DNA of 64,000 bases, taken from positions 310,001 to 374,000 of the forward strand of contig JAANDG010000047.1 in assembly GCA_036852015.1 (NCBI GenBank). The letters are read 5' to 3'. The notes beneath the pieces are model-generated. The model saw nothing but the letters and a program-made list of their open reading frames with translations, did not search any database and was not told the DNA's origin. The stretch is from Pelodera strongyloides. Lineage: Eukaryota; Nematoda; Chromadorea; Rhabditida; Rhabditidae. A program made the translations under genes and the position numbers. Shown piece after piece: positions 57,749-64,000 of the stretch (positions are counted from its first letter, which is position 1; each line of letters starts with the position of its first letter).

Positions 57749-60700
57749 ATGTCTCTCCGTACATCGCAGGTGGAATATTTCATATGGTTGAATGCTTATG
57801 CTTGAATTGTCTAGTGAGAGTTCTGGTTCTGGGATTTGAATTTATTCACAAATTCGAGCATTGTATATGTGAATTTATAGTTTATTACTAGTTCCAAAAC
57901 CATGTGTTATACCGCTTTAAACGTTCAGGTTGCCCAAGTACACGCTTGAATTGACGGTTGAAAACCATGTGTTATACCGCTTTAGAACTTCAGTTTGCCC
58001 AAGTATACGCTTGAATTGACGTTTGAAAACAACGTGTTATACCGCTTTGAACGTTCAGGTTGCCCAAGTACTCGCTCCACGGAAGCCGTCTCGTTTGAAG
58101 GATGCGAATGTTTCTGTCCCTTCTTCGAGAAGTCTATTCAATGACTCGTCGGTGGCAGATGTCGATTCTGAACTATTCTTCATATCGCCGAGCCAACTGA
58201 AGACTGACCGCGAGAAGTTGCATAAGGATGTGTTCAAGGTATGTAGTCTGCTTCATAAGTAAATAAATCTTTTACGCTTCTAGAGCGTGCCCCTTTATTC
58301 GTGCCTCGTGCCAGGTATCTGAGCAGTGTTATTATGAAGTGGTTGTTCTAACGGCATGGGTATAAGCTATTTCAGCTGTGATACTCATACTCACTGGACC
58401 AATTCCATCCTACAAAAGTAAATAAGTAGCGCACATGAAACAGTTTGTTGAATCCGTTCCTTCATTTTCTCTAATTTAGATGTGCAAAAGTGCCGGCTTG
58501 TGCCCTATGTCAATAAAGCTGGACCGTGTATTACGTGTGCCAGAAAATGACGGAAACTTTTACGTTTTACATGAGTTTGAAGGACCGGCGTTCGAGTATT
58601 TGAAGAAGAATAAGTGCAAGTAAGTGAAAAATGTTGTTTATGTCCATCTTTATAGTTTGTTTTATCGTCCTTTCTTACAAGGGATGACATATACTAGGTT
58701 ACGTAGTAATTTATATGGTATCCTACACTTGAAACTTGAATTACATGACACCATGTTCACCGATGTTGGCCGTAGTTGGTATTGTAGTGGTTTAAAGCGA
58801 AATGCCAGCCCCTTTGGAAAATTTGCATATGATAAGCAAATCCTATGCATCCTATGCTAATTTTGCGCGATCGTCCACGGCAATCGCGCAAAATTAGCAT
58901 AGGATACATAGGATTTGCTATTTGCTTATCATATGCAAATTTTCCAAAGGAGCTGGCATTTCGCTTTAATGTCTTTGAGCATCCAAAGATCAACCATTAC
59001 TGTTTAGAGTGATCTCTTCGTTTTTGGTGCGCGAGTGTCTAAGACTTGAACGAAGTTTGGTGAAGGTCAATGTTCCCGTGTATTCTTTACACCTGGAAGG
59101 CGCCAAAATTTGTTGCACGGGATTCTCGGTGGAAGAACGGGTGGGTGGATATGAAAACATGTGGTTGTCCTTTAGTACCAGTATATTGGGGTTTCCAAGT
59201 ATGGTGAAAACTTACAGTATTTTGGAACTACACTATAGGAGAATATTTTTTTAATTTTTCATATTATATATGCATGCGTACAGAAACCGGTAGTTTTGAC
59301 AGAATCACACCTCACACCGAATTTTTGGAATATTTGGAAAACCCATATAAGGGTCCGTAGATTGTAATTGCACGTTCCCTTGCTATCGTCATTCATGCTG
59401 TTGTTACCCTAATAGCGTTGGGTACACTGTGGATCCGTATTTATGAAACTTGTTTTCAGGCACAGTTATCCGATTTGATCTTTGCGATGGGTGGAACATA
59501 CAGTGGCTTTTTCAGCGAGTCGTGTACTCATTTGGTTGCGGAGAAATACGATTCAGAGAGCAAGAAGTACCGAGTATGATACTTTTTTTGTATTTCCTTA
59601 TGTTGAATTGTTGTGTTTCAAACAATCTATGAAAGATAAGATGCTCGTGGTCTCGTGATCTCTTCCTGAACTTTTTCTTTCTATTCGTTTTACTTATGTA
59701 TATTTCACGTAAACACATTTCATTGTTCATTGTTTGTATATCTTGGCGGTCCTTCTTTAGCGATTGAGTAAGCTGCTTATATCATGCCTTCCATTTTCCG
59801 TGTTCGCCGTTATGGTTGAACATAATGGGGTTACTGCTAACCTCAAACTTGGGTAATTAAACCTAGTGAAGTGTTTGTGCATTGCCAGGTGGCAGCTCAG
59901 CTGGGAAGGCCGGTAATGGACCGAAGTTGGATAGACGAAGCCTGGAAATTGGCATCCGCACACATTCCGCGTAATTGTACTGCGGAGGAGTTCGTCAGTC
60001 AACACAAGATGGCGTTGTTCAAGGGGACGGTGGGGATTTGTACTTTGTACTTGTACATGAATTATGAATAAAACGTTATTCACACGTGCCATCATGATAC
60101 ATAGATAAGTGCGTGGAATCCATGGTTACTGGTTTCATGTTCGTTTAGTTCTTTTTAATCCTACAGTAGGATCCCACTTTTATCCTACTACTTCCTTTTT
60201 TATTAACGACGGACGTCCCCATGAAGAGAGAAGCTTTTCTTTACTTCCTTTAGATCCTTTTTAATCATACTACTCCTTTTTCAGTTGTTTGTTGCACCCA
60301 GTCTTACTGGTTTTAGTATTTTAATTTAGTTCTTTTAACCCCATTTATTCCTTTTACAGCTAATCACAAAGACGAATGTCAGTCAACAACAAATGATCGA
60401 CATGATCAGGTTGATTGAAAATTATGGAGGAAAGTGAGTTTTCTTTTCCTATTTGTAAAACAAATGCTGCAAATTCAGTACTAAACCTCTTACTATTTCT
60501 CTTTCTCCTTCCTTGCACGACTTGCCCATTGTTTAGATACTCTGGTGCCCTGAGCAAGCAGTGTACGCATATGATTGTAGAAGGTACAAGCGGACAAAAA
60601 TACATGAAGGTTGGTTGGTGTGTTTTGGTTAATTAATTCAATTAGTTGTCACTGACTGTGGGCTGAAACTGGCCCTCTTCAGCTTAGCTCTTATCACTGT

Positions 60701-63700
60701 TAAGTCATTAGATGTCTGGAAGTGTAACTTTCGACTTTCGATGCAGCCGTGAGTTCTGTTGAGTTCGTAAATGTCAGTCAAGTCATGTAATCATTTAGTC
60801 TGAAGATGTTTTGTATTAGCGTACTGTAGTTTTGGGTGCGTATGTTCAGGCCGAATTTTTTGACCTTTTGCAAATTCTTGTATGTTGTTTCAGGCTCGTG
60901 AGTGGGGCACTGTAAAACTAGTTGATTTGAAATGGCTGGCCAAGTCAACGGAGGCCGGTTATGTGTTGGCGGAACAGAGGTTCGACCCAGAACGGCACAG
61001 GTGCAGCACACCGACAGCCGCCGGAAAGGGACTGGAAGACCTTGAGTTAGTTTTACAAACTACGTACGACAAACTCCAGCTGTCCAGCTTGCGTGTGTAT
61101 TCCATGGAAGACCTTGAGTTAGTTTTACAAACTACGTACGACAAACTCCAGCTGTCCAGCTTGCGTGTGTATTCCATCATTCCATGTTCTAACTGGTCTG
61201 TATTATAGCATAAGTGCAATCCCCGGACAGCACACGGGCAAAATTAGCACACAACAGGACGTGTCCATGAATACGACGAATAGAACAGAGGGATTGAGGA
61301 CACCGGCAACTGATACACGGTATGTCTTTTGCCTTAAAGCGAAATACCGACCGGTTTTTGAAACACATCGAGTATACCAGCATTCTTATGTGGCTCATGC
61401 AAATGACCATAAATTAGAATAAATACATGGGTTTTCAGTCCTGCAACGTCTCGATCGCGGTCCTCCATTGTTCCAAATACGATTGAAAGGTAAGCCGTCT
61501 TGAATGACTTAGTTCGTCCCCTGGACACCTGAAATCCCGCCCACACTATTTCTCACACACACTCTAGGCATGTAAATAGAAGCTGCGACATTTAGGGTTA
61601 CGGTATTTTTGAAACTAATGATGTTACTTGCTACGCTAGTTTGCTCTTTCGTATTGTTGTTGTTGTATACAGCATGTTACTTTTACAGTTAAATTGCTAT
61701 CTAAATTTATTAAACCATATTTTTTTTGACCAATTTAAGAGTAAAATCATTATGATTTTAAAAGAATTGTCTCTTAAATTAACAGCAGCCTCCTCTGATT
61801 CCTTGATTATAGCATGTTATTTAGGTCATCCACATCATTACGTCGAGTGGAGTCGCGCTTTCGGATGCAGGATCAATCAGGTGCACCCCCGTCGACTGCT
61901 CTTATCAACAGGAAATTGAGGGAGCTGGAAGATCCGATAGAAGGAGTGGACGACCGACTTCTCACGGGATTGTATGATCATTTGGAGGTATTTAGTTGTT
62001 TAATTAGAACGAAACCACCATCCGAACTAGCATATTGCATACATTTGGATGGCGGTCTTGAGCTCGTAGCCATACCGATTGGAATGTTAGGAATTTTGAA
62101 AATCGAAGCGTATCATAAATATATACAATTTTGGGAAACATAACATAAATTTGGATGGTGGTTTTGAGCTTTTCCCGACAAGTTTTATGCCCTGTTTATA
62201 ATTAGTTGCTGTGATTACAATCATGCTCTAATTGTAAGAGTATTATGAGTGTGTTTACTTACAACTTCCAAATAAAGGTAACCACGTTGAGGGGAATGCC
62301 ATGTTAGGACATGTCAAAAATTCTAATGTTGATATTGTGAGAATGCTCAAAATTTGCGGATAATTGTTATCAATATCTATTGTTGTGTATTATCTCTCTT
62401 CTGAAACATGTCGTTGTTAGACGTTTTTTTTTGCCTTATACCTTAGTATGTGAACTGGTCCTGTCGCTAAGCGTAAGTGGACCACCCACATTTACACAAA
62501 GCAATTAAACACTAATTCTTGTTCAGGGTTGTCGTCTGTTTGTTGTCGGTGCTGCTCCCGCATCAGAATTACGGTGGAAACGTCTGTTGAATTGTCTCGG
62601 AGCAACCCGAATTGGACACATTTCGGCGACAACCATTGTGATTGTAGTACGAATGAGAAGTGAGTTCCATGCTCTTTTTCTATTTTTTTTTCATAGAATA
62701 TGTCGATTGTTACGTTGTTTTTGTACGGGTGTACGGGACGTGGATGTGTTTAAGTACGGTTGTCATTTTGTGCATTGTACATAATATTTCGAGACTTTTG
62801 TTTATCGGCTGTGTATTAACGATTACCGGTGTTTGTAGGCACCGAAGACGAGCAAACTATTAAGAAAGCTGAAGACTTGGGAGCGATAGTTGTTACAGCT
62901 TCATGGGTGATTTCGTGCCTCAAGGATGGAGAGTTTGTGCCAACTGATGGTTAGTTATATTTGAGATGGTGAAGTGTATGTAAATCATTATTAACAACCT
63001 ACCAACAAATGAACCTTCAAATGAGTATAACTGTGTTTGGGACATAAATATTAAGTACATTTCCATTTTGCACCGTATGGAATTTAATCGTGTTTATTAA
63101 CAATCTTTTAAATTTAGTGTCTATCAGCCCAAGTTCGTAGCTTGTTACAACTGTCCTACAGTTTTCCTGTTATTGCAGGTTTCAAGTGGAGCTCTCTGGT
63201 TGAGAAAGTGCAGTCTGAAATGGAGAATGAGGTGCCAAGAGCAAGTCAGAGTGTATGTACGACGAGTGCTATCACAGGTAAGATTGGTAGAATTGCATAT
63301 GTTTCATTGGTGATATTTGTTTGTATGATGACGGTGTAATAGTAATAAACACGGGTAGAATTAGAATTTCAAGATTTCTTTGGTGATACTTGATTGTATT
63401 ATGAAGGTGGTTCCGGGATCCTTTTTGAATTGATCGGCACCGTTCAAACATTGTTCTGTGTCTTGCTTGGGGCTTGGCCACTTTGTGGTTATAGTTTATA
63501 GTTTTCGAAATCGGTGACAATGTCCCTTTGAAGGTTTATTTCGATGGTCGACTTCCTTTACTTTCAGGCGTTTCTCCAGGTTCCCGATTAGTTTCACATG
63601 AAATTACTGATTCGATGCCGGCCGACGAAAAGTGCCGAACCGAGAGTTCACTTCGGGTAAGTACTTTTATTGGTTAGGTAAAGCGAAATACCGGCCAGTT

Positions 63701-64000
63701 TTTGAAACACATTGACTTCACCAGCATTCTTATGCAGCTTATGAAAATTGAAAATGAACATAAATTAGAATAAAAAATAGAGCTAAATTCGAGTAAATTA
63801 GCATAAATACGTAAGAATTCAGTTGTCCAGGATGAGTTCCAAAAACTGGCCGGTATTTCGCTTTAAATTTTTCTTATGTTATAGCCAAATTGGGTGAACT
63901 AATTGTCTAAGAAAAATAACAAAAGGATGGAGAATTTTCAATTACAGTTCCCTTTTTTTGTAGAGTAGTATGGCTGGTGGAACTCAGTCGGTGCTCCGGG
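57749..64000 (+). CDS. TOPBP1: DNA topoisomerase 2-binding protein 1, N-terminal half (3' end outside window)
   Basis: Multi-BRCT scaffold of replication initiation and ATR checkpoint signalling (Dpb11/Rad4 family). Likely exon 1 57664-57769 (ATG 57749, phase 0), then 58059-58238, 58480-58619, 59008-59140, 59460-59573, 59889-60029, 60360-60433, 60537-60609, 60894-61045, 61209-61319, 61439-61489, 61825-61987, 62527-62659, 62839-62949, 63179-63277, 63568-63656, 63964 onward; 607 codons so far. Seen: BRCT0 (FEYLKKNKCKVISSF), BRCT1 (GAKICCTGFS, CTHLVAEKYDSESKKY, MDRSWIDEAWK), BRCT2 (ENYGGKYSGALSKQCTHMIV, LVDLKWLAKS), a Ser-rich linker, BRCT3 (GCRLFVVGAA, VVTASWVISCLKDGEFV). Phosphopeptide-type residues (Thr of CTGF, Lys of SKKY, Lys of GQKY) are present. 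The first exon is the weakest part; translation could also begin at ATG 58480. Confidence 0.92.
57896..58069 (+). repeat. 65-base unit repeated 2.7 times, carrying the TOPBP1 exon 2 acceptor
   Basis: Units start at 57896, 57961 and 58026. Each contains GTGTTATACCGCTTTA.AACGTTCAG followed by GTTGCCCAAGTA, the acceptor and the first bases of exon 2. Only the third copy runs on into the open exon; from the first two acceptors a TGA follows after six codons. Confidence 0.85.
58270..58302 (-). mobile_element. S2 SINE tail, 5'-truncated
   Basis: Reverse complement of GAATAAAGGGGCACGCTC, then TAGAAGCGTAAAAG, in TOPBP1 intron 2. Confidence 0.6.
58792..58969. mobile_element. P1 hairpin MITE, third copy
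   Basis: TTAA on both sides, arms AGCGAAATGCCAGCCCC... / ...GGCATTTCGCT, centre GCGCGATCGTCCACGG. It lies in a TOPBP1 intron just upstream of the exon at 59008. The two arms differ by a duplicated TTTGCTA-like piece. Confidence 0.85.
61034..61177 (+). repeat. Perfect 72-base tandem duplication across a TOPBP1 splice donor
   Basis: GGAAGACCTTGAGTTAGTTT...GTGTATTCCAT is repeated once, apparently without a mismatch. It duplicates the end of the exon and its donor (GA|GTTAGT), giving donors at 61046 and 61118. Either joins the exon at 61209 in frame; the distal one adds 24 residues. Confidence 0.9.
61334..61428. mobile_element. P2 MITE half forming most of a TOPBP1 intron
   Basis: TTAAAGCGAAATACCGACCG, then GTTTTTGAAACACATCG, and the P2 interior up to AAATTAGAATAAATAC fill nearly all of the 119-base intron 61320-61438. 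The right half of the element is missing. Confidence 0.7.
63676..63866. mobile_element. P2 MITE, complete copy in a TOPBP1 intron
   Basis: Ends AAAGCGAAATACCGGCCAGT and ACTGGCCGGTAT, then TTCGCTTTAA; interior TTCTTATGCAGCTTATG and TTACTCGAATTTA-like stretches as in the other copies. The left TTAA is decayed to GGTAA. Confidence 0.75.

Overview
This is a nuclear genome window from an animal. All recognisable genes are split by spliceosomal (mostly GT-AG) introns, and the gene set (cullin-3, TopBP1, exosome RRP40, complex I NDUFB10, UPF0598/C8orf82, gamma-glutamyltransferase, a fatty-acid-binding protein) is metazoan in character. At least seven genes have a 3' splice acceptor 0-24 bases before the start codon. 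That is the pattern left by spliced-leader trans-splicing, which occurs in flatworms, rotifers, chaetognaths, nematodes and some other groups. I cannot fix the phylum from the sequence.

Layout. 1-2696 (+): 3' part of a gamma-glutamyltransferase. 3176-5014 (-): complete 137-aa fatty-acid-binding protein. 6591-21430 (-): CUL3 copy A, whose exons 3-10 are tandemly duplicated inside the gene. 21431-33043: repeat-rich intergenic DNA with a young, internally deleted Ty3/Gypsy-type LTR retrotransposon (27645-30256, target duplication TGAAT), GC-rich repeats, a poly-C tract and inverted copies of a GCGGTCY heptamer array. 33044-41080 (-): CUL3 copy B, intact, 751 codons in 21 exons. 41081-48429: mostly repeats, one unrecognised 147-aa ORF and a small two-exon membrane-protein gene (45040-45627, -). 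48430-64000 (+): four closely spaced co-oriented genes, EXOSC3/RRP40, NDUFB10, UPF0598 and the 5' half of TOPBP1. Intergenic gaps are about 0.4-0.6 kb and each gene has its own acceptor, so this is a candidate operon.

Most introns and spacers carry short inverted-repeat elements. Two families share TTAA target sites and AGCGAAAT termini, and others have GGGCGCG, CAGGCGCGCAGCGCGG or GGCGGCTAT arms. There are also tRNA-derived SINEs with conserved 3' tails. Several elements sit on splice sites or make up most of an intron.

Main points for follow-up: (1) CUL3-A carries two complete alternative blocks of exons 3-10. Every indel against CUL3-B is a multiple of three and all splice phases match, so either block, or both in series, can be translated. 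(2) The UPF0598 gene has an ~890-bp nearly perfect palindrome with no spacer in its last intron. (3) TOPBP1 shows a triplicated splice acceptor and a duplicated splice donor. (4) The trans-splicing/operon signature. Exon models were built by eye from protein similarity. The summed coding lengths of FABP, CUL3-A, CUL3-B, RRP40, NDUFB10 and UPF0598 are all divisible by three, which supports them.
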